Shown here: in pieces, positions 34,329 through 43,022 of the stretch
How positions within the stretch are numbered: position 1 is the stretch's first letter
Layout: each line of letters opens with the position of its first letter
Source: Pelagibacterium halotolerans B2
Lineage (GTDB): Bacteria; Pseudomonadota; Alphaproteobacteria; Rhizobiales; Devosiaceae
Assembly: GCF_000230555.1 (NCBI RefSeq)
Contig: NC_016078.1
Coordinates: 3,867,001 to 3,931,000 of the forward strand
Direction: 5' to 3'
DNA: 64,000 nt
Notes under the pieces: model-generated
Seen by the model: the letters and a program-made list of their open reading frames with translations, nothing else
The model's database searches: none
What the model was told of the DNA's origin: nothing
Translations under genes and position numbers: made by a program

Positions 34329-34555
34329 TGGCCCGCCCTCCGATCACCAACCAGATCCGCCGCCTGCGTTTCGAGCACAACGAGATGACCCAGCAGGAAC
34401 TGGCCGACCGCATCGGCATGACCCGCCAGACAGTGGCGTCCATCGAACACAACAAATATTCCCCCTCCCTCGAAGCGGCCTTCCGCATCGCCGAAACCTT
34501 CGGCGTGCCCATTGGCGAGGTGTTTTTCTGGAAGGCCGGGGAGAGCGAAAAATGA
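34328..34555 (+). CDS. Small XRE-family transcriptional regulator
   Basis: A 75-residue protein that is almost entirely a lambda-repressor-like HTH: MTQQELADRIGMTRQTVASIEHNKYSPSLEAAFRIAETF in its central part, with the YSPSLE turn typical of the YozG/PlzA-like group. There is no effector domain. It is encoded with a membrane protein upstream, and its stop overlaps the ATG of the MDR oxidoreductase (ATGA). Confidence 0.9.
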   Translation: MARPPITNQIRRLRFEHNEMTQQELADRIGMTRQTVASIEHNKYSPSLEAAFRIAETFGVPIGEVFFWKAGESEK

Positions 34556-35532
34556 CGATTCCCACCACCATGAAAGCCGCCATCGTCACCGCTTATGGCG
34601 GGGCGCAAATGGTCGAAATCCAGTCCCGCCCGGTCCCGGCACCGCGCGAGGATGAAATCCTTATCAAAACAATCGTCACCACCGTCAATTCCGGCGATGC
34701 CCGCATGCGCGCCCTCGATGCGCCGGCGGGCATGAAAACCCTCATGCGCCTCGCCATCGGCATCACCCGCCCGCGCCAGCCGATCTTCGGCACCGAGATC
34801 GCCGGAACCGTCGTCGCCATCGGCCCCAAGGTTGCGCGCTTCGCCATCGGCGACGACGTGATCGCCTTCCCCGGCACCGGGCTCAGATGTCACGCCGAAT
34901 ATGTCGCCGTCTCCGAGCGCAAACCCATCGTCAAAAAGCCGCAAAACCTTTCCTTCGAAGAGGCTGCAGGCCTGTGCTTCGGCGGCACGACAGCCTTGCA
35001 CTTCCTCCGCAAGGCAGACCTCAAACCCGGCGAGCATATCCTCGTCATCGGCGCCTCGGGCGCCGTCGGCTCGGCCATGGCGCAACTGGCAAGCCATTTC
35101 GGCGCCAGTGTCACGGCCGTAACAAGCGCCGCCAACGCCGATCTGGCCTTGAGCCTTGGCGCCGACACCGTCATCGATTACGCGACCACCGATTATACAG
35201 CCGTCTCGTCGGTCTATGATGTGATCGCCGACACCGTCGGCGCCTTCGATTTCCAGCGCTGCCTGAAAGCGCTCAAGCCCGGCGGGCGCTATCTGGGCAT
35301 TGCCGGAGGGATCGGCGACATGCTGGCCCGCCCAAAGGACGGAAAGCGCCCCATCGCCGGCATGGCCGCCGAACGCCCCGAAGACGTCGCCTTTCTCGCC
35401 GATCTGGCGGCGAAAGGCGAGTACCGCGCCCTCGTCGATCAGGTCTTCTCCTTCGCCGATATCGCCCGGGCTCACGCCCGCGTCGACAGCAAACGCAAGC
35501 GCGGCAGCGTCGTGGTTCGTGTCGCCGAATAG
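34552..35532 (+). CDS. MDR-superfamily NAD(P)-dependent oxidoreductase
   Basis: A 326-residue medium-chain dehydrogenase/reductase of the zinc-free quinone-reductase-like type. It has an N-terminal GroES-like domain (FGTEIAGTVVAIGPKV), a Rossmann motif VIGASGAVGSAMAQLA near 165-180 and a C-terminal GRYLGIAGG. No zinc-ligand cluster is seen. Substrate unknown (quinones, enones or alcohols). Its ATG overlaps the XRE stop, so it is a likely target of that regulator. Confidence 0.88.
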   Translation: MTIPTTMKAAIVTAYGGAQMVEIQSRPVPAPREDEILIKTIVTTVNSGDARMRALDAPAGMKTLMRLAIGITRPRQPIFGTEIAGTVVAIGPKVARFAIGDDVIAFPGTGLRCHAEYVAVSERKPIVKKPQNLSFEEAAGLCFGGTTALHFLRKADLKPGEHILVIGASGAVGSAMAQLASHFGASVTAVTSAANADLALSLGADTVIDYATTDYTAVSSVYDVIADTVGAFDFQRCLKALKPGGRYLGIAGGIGDMLARPKDGKRPIAGMAAERPEDVAFLADLAAKGEYRALVDQVFSFADIARAHARVDSKRKRGSVVVRVAE

Positions 35533-35548
35533 AATGTCCCGCTCCTTG

Positions 35549-35578
35549 CGTCATCCCGGGCGAAGTCCCGGGAACCGG
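35549..35578. repeat. Intergenic palindromic repeat
   Basis: CGTCATCCCGGGCGAAGTCCCGGGA, a near copy of the element at 25429. Confidence 0.6.
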
Positions 35579-35619
35579 TAACCGGCAGCGCCGGCAGTTC
35601 TGTCTCATGGCCAAGGTCT

Positions 35620-35641
35620 AGAGCGCGTCCAGCAAAAGTGG
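35620..35641. repeat. Truncated RIME-like element
   Basis: AGAGCGCGTCCAGCAAAAGTGG matches the first half of the element at 29763; the second arm is missing. Confidence 0.6.
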
Positions 35642-35743
35642 ACTTGATCTCGTCTCCAGCCCCTGCCGATTTCCACTTGGCTATCCCTGCCTTGACAGAA
35701 CAAAATAAGAACGACATGCTGCCCGCACCAAAGGAGGTGCACA

Positions 35744-36304
35744 ATGGCCCATGTCGTTCTGTTTCATTCCATCCTCGGCCTGCGGCCCGTCGAAGGCGAA
35801 ATCGCCGCCGTGTTCGAGGCCGACGGCCACACCGTCACGCTGCCCGATCTTTACAACGGCAAGTCGGCTGACGATTACGACGCCGGTTTCGCGATCAAGC
35901 GCGAGATAAGCGACGAGGAGATTTCTGCGCGCGCCACGGCCGCGCTCGAAAGCGTCCCCGACGATGCCGTGCTCTCGGGCGTGTCCTTCGGTACCATGAT
36001 GGCCAGCCGCTTCGCCGCCCAACGGCCTCAGACTGCTGGGCTGCTGTTTTTTGCAGGCGTCGCGCCCTGGTTTGCCCAGCCGCGCGCCGGTCTGCCCGTG
36101 TCGGCGCACGTTGCCAGGCCCGATCCGTTCGACGATGAGGACTATTTTTCCGACTGGCTCAAAACATCAGGCGATGCCGATGTCGCGCTGCACCGCTACG
36201 AGGGCGCCGGCCACTATTTCCTTGACCCAAGCCTCGACGATTACAACGAAGCCGCCGCCAAACTCTGCCTCGACCGCTCGCGGGACTTTTTAAAAAGCCT
36301 TTAA
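35744..36304 (+). CDS. Dienelactone hydrolase-family protein
   Basis: A 186-residue short alpha/beta hydrolase of the dienelactone hydrolase type. The nucleophile-elbow position reads SGVSFGTMMASRF (Ser in place of the usual Cys), with candidate Asp in DPFDDEDY and His in GAGHYFLDP. The ATG follows AAAGGAGGT, an excellent ribosome site. A TTGACA box lies at 35692. It is monocistronic; substrate unknown. Confidence 0.85.
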   Translation: MAHVVLFHSILGLRPVEGEIAAVFEADGHTVTLPDLYNGKSADDYDAGFAIKREISDEEISARATAALESVPDDAVLSGVSFGTMMASRFAAQRPQTAGLLFFAGVAPWFAQPRAGLPVSAHVARPDPFDDEDYFSDWLKTSGDADVALHRYEGAGHYFLDPSLDDYNEAAAKLCLDRSRDFLKSL

Positions 36305-36370
36305 CCGAGGCAGGGCAGGCTGGACCAAAACGCCATGCACAAAGGCGGCGACACCGCTCTACCCTCCCAC

Positions 36371-36405
36371 CATCGTCATCTTCGGGCTCGACCCGGAGAT
36401 CCGCA
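36371..36405. repeat. Intergenic palindromic repeat (TCNTCGGGCTCGACCCG type)
   Basis: CATCGTCATCTTCGGGCTCGACCCGGAGATC. A related element is at 56625, after znuA. Confidence 0.55.
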
Positions 36406-36449
36406 CCGCCGCCCATCTCGAACGGAAATGGGGTTAGCCCAGTCCTCTC

Positions 36450-37460
36450 TCAAACCACGGCCTGCACCGCTTTGCCCGCATCATCAAACAAATGCCGCTT
36501 GGCCGCCTCGAACGTCACGAACACCTTTGAGCCCGGCGCGAAATAGTGCTCCCCGAACAGCCGTGCCGTCAAAAGCCCGGCCTTTTCGTTGCGCAGATAA
36601 AGGTTGGTGTCCGCCCCGAGCTGTTCGATATGGATCACCTCGCAGGCCAGATCGCCGGCGGTTTCCGAAACGCTCATATGCTCGGGCCGGATGCCGATGG
36701 TTTTGGCCGCGGTTTCCCCCAGCGCCGCCGCATCGAGAAAGTTCATCTGCGGCGAGCCGATAAACCCGGCAACGAACATATTGGCCGGGCGGTTATAAAG
36801 CTCCATGGGCGTGCCGATCTGCTCGATCCGCCCCGCATTCATCACAACGATCTTGTCGGCCAGCGTCATGGCCTCGACCTGGTCGTGCGTCACATAGACC
36901 ATGGTGGCCGAAAGCTCGCGATGCAGCCGGGCGATTTCGAGCCTTGTGTTGACCCGCAGCGCCGCGTCGAGATTGGAGAGCGGCTCGTCGAACAAAAACA
37001 GCTTCGGCTTGCGCACCACGGCCCGCCCGATGGCCACACGCTGGCGCTGTCCGCCCGACAATTCGGCCGGCCGCCGCTCGAGCAGCGGATCGAGCCCCAG
37101 CATCTTGGATGCCACGCCCACCCGATCCTCGATTTCCGATTTCGCCGCGCCTTCCTGTTTCATGGCGAGGCTCATATTCCCCTTCACCGTCAAATGCGGA
37201 TAGAGCGCATAGGATTGAAACACCATGGCGATGCCGCGCTTGGCGGGCGGGGTGGCGTTGACCACGGTGCCATCGATCTTGACCGTCCCCGCGCTGGCGT
37301 CTTCCAGACCTGCGATGATCCGCAAAAGCGTCGATTTCCCGCAGCCCGACGGCCCCACGAAAATGACGAACTCGCCCTCATCGACCGAAAGATCGATCCC
37401 GTGCAGAACGTCGGTGGACCCGAAGGTCTTCTTGATGCCGGAAAGTTCCAGAGCGGTCAT
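36450..37460 (-). CDS. Amino-sugar locus ABC transporter ATPase (UgpC/MsmK-like)
   Basis: A 336-residue MalK-type ATPase with Walker [18 protein letters not shown] signature, [12 protein letters not shown]alker B and YVTHDQ switch, followed by a C-terminal OB-fold regulatory part (GSPQMNFLDA, then IGIRPEH). It is last in an operon of binding protein, two permeases and an oxidoreductase. The ATG at 37460 with GAGG upstream is preferred over a GTG at 37478. It is about the same type as the polyol ATPase at 28766. Confidence 0.94.
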   Translation of the reverse strand: MTALELSGIKKTFGSTDVLHGIDLSVDEGEFVIFVGPSGCGKSTLLRIIAGLEDASAGTVKIDGTVVNATPPAKRGIAMVFQSYALYPHLTVKGNMSLAMKQEGAAKSEIEDRVGVASKMLGLDPLLERRPAELSGGQRQRVAIGRAVVRKPKLFLFDEPLSNLDAALRVNTRLEIARLHRELSATMVYVTHDQVEAMTLADKIVVMNAGRIEQIGTPMELYNRPANMFVAGFIGSPQMNFLDAAALGETAAKTIGIRPEHMSVSETAGDLACEVIHIEQLGADTNLYLRNEKAGLLTARLFGEHYFAPGSKVFVTFEAAKRHLFDDAGKAVQAVV

Positions 37461-37474
37461 TGTTGATCCTCGTT

Positions 37475-38530
37475 TCACAAATCCACCGGCTTGCCGGTCT
37501 TAATCGATTCATCGGCGGCCAGGCAGATGCGCAGCGATTGGATCGCATCGCTCATGTGCCGGCTCAGATCGACATCCTCGACAATAGCCCGATAGACATA
37601 ATCCTGTTCCCGCGCGCACAGCGCGTCATGCCCCGGCTCGCCCTCCATCGACAACATCTCGTCCTCATGGACGAATTCCCCATCGCCGCCCAGATCGGCG
37701 CGATGAATGCGGATGCGGTCGGTCTTGGTGTGGGTCTCGTGATCTGACGATTTCGCGCCCTCGTCCATAACGATCGACACCGAGCCTTTCGGGGTCATGA
37801 TGTCCTTGACGAAAAACGCGGTTTCCGAAATCATCGGCCCCCAGGCGGCTTCATACCAGCCCACCGACCCGTCATCGAACATCACCTGCAAATGCCCGTA
37901 ATTATACATCTCGGGCGCAATCTCGTCGGTCAGCCGCACCCCCATGCCGCGCACCTGCACCGGCTTGGCGTCGGTGATCTGGCACATCACATCCACATAA
38001 TGCACCCCGCAATCAACGATCGGAGATGTCGTTTCCATCAGCGTCTTGTGCGTGCGCCAGAACCGGCCCGCCGATTGCTGGTTGAGATTCATGCGAAACA
38101 CATACGGCCCGCCCAGCGCCCGCGCCTCGGCAATCAGCCGCACCCATGAAGGGTGGTGGCGCAGGATGTAGCCGACGACGAGTTTTTTGTTCAGCCGCTT
38201 GGCGGTTTCGACCACACGCTCGGCATCGGCCACCGTGGTGGCCAGCGGCTTTTCGATAAACACATGCGCGCCCGCCTCCATGGCGGCGACGGCGTAATCG
38301 GCATGGGTGTCCGAATAGGTGTTGATCGAGGCCAGGTCCGGCTTGGTCGCAGAGAGGGCCTCGGAATAGTCGGTCCAGTGCGGATAGGATTCCAGTCCGT
38401 CGGGGACGCTGTCTTTCGAGCGCGTCACCACCCCGACAATCTCGTATCCGGGATGGTTGTGATAGGCCATGGCATGCGCCCGGCCCATATTGCCCAGCCC
38501 GGCAACGAGCACGCGAATGGGTTGGCTCAT
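37475..38530 (-). CDS. Gfo/Idh/MocA-family oxidoreductase
   Basis: A 351-residue NAD(P)-dependent sugar oxidoreductase. The N-terminal Rossmann motif VLVAGLGNMGRAH is at residues 7-19, the family EKPLATT motif near 99, and a GVHYVDVMCQITDA segment holds the catalytic-type His/Asp. It may oxidise the imported sugar, for example at C3, before cytosolic processing. The ATG overlaps the upstream permease stop (ATGA), and 14 bases separate it from the ATPase gene, so it is an integral part of the transport operon. Confidence 0.92.
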   Translation of the reverse strand: MSQPIRVLVAGLGNMGRAHAMAYHNHPGYEIVGVVTRSKDSVPDGLESYPHWTDYSEALSATKPDLASINTYSDTHADYAVAAMEAGAHVFIEKPLATTVADAERVVETAKRLNKKLVVGYILRHHPSWVRLIAEARALGGPYVFRMNLNQQSAGRFWRTHKTLMETTSPIVDCGVHYVDVMCQITDAKPVQVRGMGVRLTDEIAPEMYNYGHLQVMFDDGSVGWYEAAWGPMISETAFFVKDIMTPKGSVSIVMDEGAKSSDHETHTKTDRIRIHRADLGGDGEFVHEDEMLSMEGEPGHDALCAREQDYVYRAIVEDVDLSRHMSDAIQSLRICLAADESIKTGKPVDL

Positions 38531-39366
38531 TTGACGGCTCCCGAAGTGATGCCGCGGATCAATTGCCGCGAGAAGATGAGATAGAGAACCAGAACCGGGA
38601 TGATGGCGAGGGTGAGCGCCGCCAGCACCGCGTTCCAGTTGGTCACGAACTGCCCGATGAACACCTGCGCCCCCAGCGTCACTGTCTTTGTCGCCTCGGC
38701 CGGCGCCAGGATCAGCGGAAACCACAGATCGTTCCAGATCGGGATCATCGTGAACACCGCCACCGTCGCCATGGCCGGGCGCACCAGCGGCAGCACCAGC
38801 GTGAAAAAGATCCGGTATTCCGATAGCCCGTCCACCCGCCCGGCGTTCTTGAGATCGGCGGAAACCGTGCGCATGAATTCCGAAAGAATGAAGATCGCCA
38901 GCGGCAGCCCCTGCGCCGTGTAAACAAGGATCAGCGCCGTATGGGTGTTGACCAGCCCGGTCGCCACCATGATCTGCAGGATCGCGACAGTCCCCAGCCT
39001 TATGGGGATCATGATCCCCAGCGCCAGATAGAGCGCCATCAGCGGATTGCCCTTGAAGCGATATTCCGAGAGCGCAAACGCCGCCATGGCGCCAAACAGC
39101 AACACGCAGAACAGCGACGCCACCGTCACGATCAGCGAATTCTGGAAATAGAGCAGGAAATCGCCCTGGTTGGTCACCGTTTCGAACCCGATCAGCGAAA
39201 AGCTTTCCGGGCCGGGCAGGGCCAGCGGATCGGAAAAGATCGCCCGCCGGTCCTTGAAGGCGTTGATGACCACGACAAACACAGGAAACAGCGCGATCAG
39301 CGTATATCCGATCAAAACCGCATGGGCGGCAAAAGCGCGGGGCAGGGAGGCTCGGGCCGTATTCAT
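38527..39366 (-). CDS. Amino-sugar locus ABC permease 2 (MalG-type)
   Basis: A 279-residue inner-membrane permease with six helices. The EAA-type docking loop (LKNAGRVDGLSEYRIFFTL) lies near 185-203, and the C-terminus ends RQLIRGITSGAVK. The start overlaps the previous permease stop by one base and its own stop overlaps the oxidoreductase start, showing tight translational coupling. Confidence 0.93.
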   Translation of the reverse strand: MNTARASLPRAFAAHAVLIGYTLIALFPVFVVVINAFKDRRAIFSDPLALPGPESFSLIGFETVTNQGDFLLYFQNSLIVTVASLFCVLLFGAMAAFALSEYRFKGNPLMALYLALGIMIPIRLGTVAILQIMVATGLVNTHTALILVYTAQGLPLAIFILSEFMRTVSADLKNAGRVDGLSEYRIFFTLVLPLVRPAMATVAVFTMIPIWNDLWFPLILAPAEATKTVTLGAQVFIGQFVTNWNAVLAALTLAIIPVLVLYLIFSRQLIRGITSGAVK

Positions 39367-40301
39367 CAGAACTGATACCTCCGCAGCCGCGTCTGGATAC
39401 CGAACAGATAGATCGAAACTCCAACGAGAATGATCAGGAACATCATCGTCGCAATCGCCGAACCCATATTGGGGTCGCCCTGCTGGAGCTGGAACCCGAA
39501 GAAGGTGCGATAGAGCAGCGTGCCCAGAATGTCGGTCGATCCGTTCGGCCCCGCCTGCGCCCCCTGGCTGACATAGATCAGATCGAAGGCGTTGAAATTG
39601 CCAACGAAGGTCAGGATCGAAATGATGCCGATGGTCGGCAGGATCAGCGGAAGCTGGATCTTGAAGAACTGCTTGGCCCCCGTCACCCCGTCGATTTCTG
39701 CCGCCTCGATCACCTCGTCGGGGATCGAGAGCAGCGCCGCATAAATCAGCATCATGGGAATGCCCACGAACTGCCAGACCGAAACCAGCGCCAGCGTGGT
39801 CAGCGCCGCGCCTTCCTGGCCCAGCCATGGCGAAAACAGGCTCCGCAGCCCGATGGCATCGAGCATGTTGGGCGCGATGCCCCACAGCGGCGACAGGATC
39901 AGCTTCCACACGAACCCCACGATCACGAAGGACAGGATCGTGGGGATAAAGATCGCCGTGCGATAAAAACCCCGCAGCCGCAGATTGGGATTGGACAGGA
40001 TCGCCGCCAGCAACACCCCGATGGGGTTCTGCACGATCATGTGGATGACAAAGAACCAGAAATTGTTGGCCAGCGCGTTCCAGAAGCTTTGCGCCCACCG
40101 CGGATCGAAAAACAGCGTTATGAAATTGCCCAGCCCCACAAAGGCGCGCTCGCCATCCACAGTGTTGAACAGCGACTGGAACAGCGTCGAAAACAGCGGG
40201 ATGATCATGATGGCGGTATAGACAAGCACCGCCGGCGCCAGAAAAACGACGATATGCCAGCGCCGCGCCGGTTTGTGCTCTGTGGGAGCGGAAGCCGCCA
40301 T
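39366..40301 (-). CDS. Amino-sugar locus ABC permease 1 (MalF-type)
   Basis: A 311-residue permease with six predicted helices and the EAA loop EVIEAAEIDGVTGAKQFFKI near residue 205. The ATG at 40301 follows GGGAAC; upstream codons are unsupported. It follows the binding-protein gene across a 185-bp spacer filled by repeats, which may reduce permease expression relative to the binding protein. Confidence 0.92.
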   Translation of the reverse strand: MAASAPTEHKPARRWHIVVFLAPAVLVYTAIMIIPLFSTLFQSLFNTVDGERAFVGLGNFITLFFDPRWAQSFWNALANNFWFFVIHMIVQNPIGVLLAAILSNPNLRLRGFYRTAIFIPTILSFVIVGFVWKLILSPLWGIAPNMLDAIGLRSLFSPWLGQEGAALTTLALVSVWQFVGIPMMLIYAALLSIPDEVIEAAEIDGVTGAKQFFKIQLPLILPTIGIISILTFVGNFNAFDLIYVSQGAQAGPNGSTDILGTLLYRTFFGFQLQQGDPNMGSAIATMMFLIILVGVSIYLFGIQTRLRRYQF

Positions 40302-40360
40302 GATGGTTGTTCCCTTGCAAGGTCGGGCAGCGTTGCTGCCCGAAACAGGCACTGAGTTTG

Positions 40361-40480
40361 TGGCGCCCCTTCACCCCAGCCCTCTCCCCAAGGGGAGAGG
40401 GAGCGGTCGCGCCCGGGGTCCGGCTTAACCCTCGCCCCTTGGGGGAGAGGGTGGCCGGCAGGCCGGTGAGGGGGCGCCGA
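40361..40480. repeat. Spacer repeat with nested palindromes
   Basis: CTCTCCCCAAGGGGAGAGGG, then a GCCCCTTGGGGGAGAGGGTGG segment and CCGGCAGGCCGG. This C/G-rich Hyphomicrobiales spacer repeat separates the binding-protein and permease genes. Confidence 0.65.
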
Positions 40481-40486
40481 AGGCGT

Positions 40487-41758
40487 TTACTCGTCGAACA
40501 TGCCCGGCGTGTACCAGCTTTCGAGCCCGGACTGGATCGCAGCCGCCGCCTCTTCCGGCGTCTCGGTGCCGGCCAGAACGTTGGACGCATGCAGCCAGTT
40601 GTCGTTTTCCAGGTTCGGCGTGCCGCGCGACAGGATCGCGTAGGTCGGGCGGATCGTCGATTCACAGGTCTCGCGCCAGGAAACGAACTCGTTGGCAAGT
40701 TCGTTCTCGATGGTCACAGGATCGCTCGACAGCCCGAAGAACCCGGGAAGCGCATTGGCATAAAGGCTGGCAAATTCGGCCGAGGCCACCCAGTTGAGGA
40801 AGGCGCGCGCCTCCTCGGGGTGTTCGGTCGCAGCGTTCATCCCGATCCCGATATCGTTGTGATCGGAAATATAGCAGGTGTCGCCTTCAGCCGGCACCGG
40901 GGGCGGGAAGGCGCCCAGCTCGAAATCGGCCTGTTCTTCAAACAGCGCGATTTCCCACGAACCGGCCGGGAAGATCGCCGCACGGCCAAGCGTGAAGAGG
41001 TTCTGGCTGTCGGGATAGGTCTGGGCCAGATAGCCGTCGCCGGCATATTCGCCCCAGCGGGCCAGAACGCGCAGCGGCTCGGTCCATTCCTCGTCGGTGA
41101 ATTTGGCCTCGCCCGAAATCAGCGCCAGGCGCCCTTCTTCACCCGCCCAATAGGCTGGGCCGATATTGTGATAGCCCATCGAGGCCGATTCCCACTGATC
41201 CACAGCGCCGATGGCCAGCGGAATATAGGTCCCGTCTTCCTTGATGGCGTCGAGAACCGCGAAGAATTCCTCCTCGGTCGTGGGTTCTTCCAGCCCCAGT
41301 TCGGCAAACGCATCGGCATTGTAGATAAAGCCGTGGATCACCGAAGCCATGGGCACGCAGAACGGGGTCGAGCCATCGTCCGTGTTCCAGGCCGATTTGG
41401 CGACGTCCGAAAAGTTCGAAATGCCTTCCAGATCGTCGAGCGGGGCCAGATAGCCCGCTTCGAACAGCGCCAGCGAGGCATCGAACGGCCGGCAGGTAAT
41501 CAGATCGCCCGCCGAGCCCGCATCGAGCTTGGCGTTGAGCGCCGCATTGTATTCGGTCGGCGCCGTGGGGGCGAAATTGAGCGTGATGCCCGGATTGGCT
41601 TCCTCGAAGGCCGGGATCAGCGTGTTCTGCCAGATGGTCAGATCGTCATTGCGCCAGCTTTCGATGGTCAGCGTCACGTCCTGGGCCAGCAACGGCGTTG
41701 CGGTCAGGGCGAGGGCTAAACCGGCGCTTGTGCATAGCAGTCTCGATTTCGAGATCAT
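40487..41758 (-). CDS. Amino-sugar locus ABC binding protein
   Basis: A 423-residue extracellular solute-binding protein, family 1, with a signal peptide ending PLLAQD. It resembles binding proteins for oligo- or amino sugars; the ligand is inferred from murQ, nagA and the SIS gene next door and could be a GlcNAc- or MurNAc-containing sugar. AGAGGAAC precedes the ATG. It lies 68 bases downstream of murQ, across a hairpin-forming spacer. Confidence 0.88.
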   Translation of the reverse strand: MISKSRLLCTSAGLALALTATPLLAQDVTLTIESWRNDDLTIWQNTLIPAFEEANPGITLNFAPTAPTEYNAALNAKLDAGSAGDLITCRPFDASLALFEAGYLAPLDDLEGISNFSDVAKSAWNTDDGSTPFCVPMASVIHGFIYNADAFAELGLEEPTTEEEFFAVLDAIKEDGTYIPLAIGAVDQWESASMGYHNIGPAYWAGEEGRLALISGEAKFTDEEWTEPLRVLARWGEYAGDGYLAQTYPDSQNLFTLGRAAIFPAGSWEIALFEEQADFELGAFPPPVPAEGDTCYISDHNDIGIGMNAATEHPEEARAFLNWVASAEFASLYANALPGFFGLSSDPVTIENELANEFVSWRETCESTIRPTYAILSRGTPNLENDNWLHASNVLAGTETPEEAAAAIQSGLESWYTPGMFDE

Positions 41759-41826
41759 GATGGTTCCTCTCTTGTTGAACCCGTCCGGAAAGCCTCCGGG
41801 CGGGCGTTCCCTCGTCGGGCAAGGCT

Positions 41827-42729
41827 TTATGGGCGGCCCAAAAGGGCCAGTGCCTTGCGTACGACACCGCCCGATTGCGCAAGCACTTGCTGCGCCTCGG
41901 ACAGATCTTTTGCGCCCGCCGCCAGAAGGATAGCGGGCTTGACTTCGTTGTGAGCCGTTTGCATGGCCTTTGCCGCCACATCGGGTCCAACCCCCGCGAT
42001 GCGCGCCACGATGCCGGTGGCTCGGAGCACCAACTTGTCATTGTCGGCTGTGACATTGACCATGAAATTGTCGTGCACATGCCCCATTCGCACCCCGATC
42101 AGGGTGGAGAGCATGTTGAGCGCCGCTTTCTGCGCGGTGCCCGCCGCCATCCGCGTGGAGCCCGAAATCACTTCCGCGCCGCTTGCCAGAAGGATCGAAA
42201 CATCGGCATCGGCCAGCAGCGGCGCGCCGCCATTTCCCGCAATGCCCACGGTTTTCGCACCGGCCCGCTTTGCCGCCCGCAACGCGGCGACCGTATAGCG
42301 CGTCGTCCCGCTCGCCGAAATGCAGATCGCGCAATCCTTGGGCCCGATATCGAGCGCGCCGACATCGGCCCCGCCCTGCGCCGCATCGTCTTCGGGCCCG
42401 CCAAGCAATTCCTGCGTCATCGCCAGCCCGCCCGCCATGACGATCACGATGCGGTCGCGCGCAATGCCATAGGTCTGGGGAATTTCCAGCGCATCGGTTA
42501 GCGCGATCAGCCCGGGGCTACCCGCGCCCACATAGATCAGCCGCCCGCCCGCCTTGAGCGCTTGGACACCCAGTTCGGCGGCTTTGGCAATGTCCGGAAT
42601 GGCCGCGGTAACGGCATTGAGGCCGCGTTTCTGGCCGTCGAGCAGGGCGGAAAGAATGGCGGCATCGTCCCAGCCGTCCAGCCCGGCATAGAGGGGATCG
42701 GCATGTTCGGTGGGCACGAGCGCACTCAT
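41827..42729 (-). CDS. murQ: N-acetylmuramic acid 6-phosphate etherase-like protein MurQ
   Basis: A 300-residue SIS-domain protein that should cleave the lactyl ether of MurNAc-6-phosphate, giving GlcNAc-6-phosphate and lactate. Family motifs include LIYVGAG, ALEIPQTYG (first catalytic Glu), GPEDD (second catalytic acid region), ISASGTTRYTV and GSTRMAAGTAQKAALNMLST. The phosphate loop reads GAGSPGL where most MurQ have GAGTSGR, an unusual change. The ATG at 42729 begins MSALVPTEH. It is first in the import operon and diverges from the GntR regulator. Confidence 0.85.
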   Translation of the reverse strand: MSALVPTEHADPLYAGLDGWDDAAILSALLDGQKRGLNAVTAAIPDIAKAAELGVQALKAGGRLIYVGAGSPGLIALTDALEIPQTYGIARDRIVIVMAGGLAMTQELLGGPEDDAAQGGADVGALDIGPKDCAICISASGTTRYTVAALRAAKRAGAKTVGIAGNGGAPLLADADVSILLASGAEVISGSTRMAAGTAQKAALNMLSTLIGVRMGHVHDNFMVNVTADNDKLVLRATGIVARIAGVGPDVAAKAMQTAHNEVKPAILLAAGAKDLSEAQQVLAQSGGVVRKALALLGRP

Positions 42730-42815
42730 GACCGCCCTCGCGCGCCGGTTCCGATCAGCATGTCGCCCCTTCGTGGCATGCACAATCCTCCTGTTGCCTC
42801 GATAATGCCAAAAAA

Positions 42816-42837
42816 GTACCACTTGTCCAGTGGGGTA
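42816..42837. promoter_or_regulatory. Candidate GntR operator near murQ
   Basis: Imperfect palindrome TACCACTTGTCCAGTGGGGTA with perfect inner arms CCACT and AGTGG, 90 bases upstream of murQ in the divergent control region. It is plausible for the adjacent GntR/HutC regulator. Confidence 0.45.
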
Positions 42838-42932
42838 TTACGAAATTGTCTTGAACGGCCATCCGAGCTCTCGCCAACCTCCCCTGTATCGGGGCGTTTC
42901 GTCACTTTTTACAAAATTTCCGATCTGCCAGC

Positions 42933-42960
42933 TTGGCCAATGGTCTATTATTGGTATTAT
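42933..42960 (+). promoter_or_regulatory. Possible promoter of the GntR operon
   Basis: TTGGCC, a 16-base spacer, TATTAT. The spacer carries TGGTCTA and TGGTATT half-site-like repeats that recall NagR/DasR-type GntR boxes. The start lies about 60 bases before the GntR ATG. Confidence 0.4.
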
Positions 42961-43022
42961 ATCCGCAAAAAGGGGTGCCGGCGTCGGGCCGGACGAGGGA
43001 GCCGGCCCATGAGTGCCAGTCA

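Noticed and set aside
34312..35475. Minus-strand ORF of 387 residues
   Set aside because: Antisense to the XRE and MDR genes, both with clear motifs and coupled starts.
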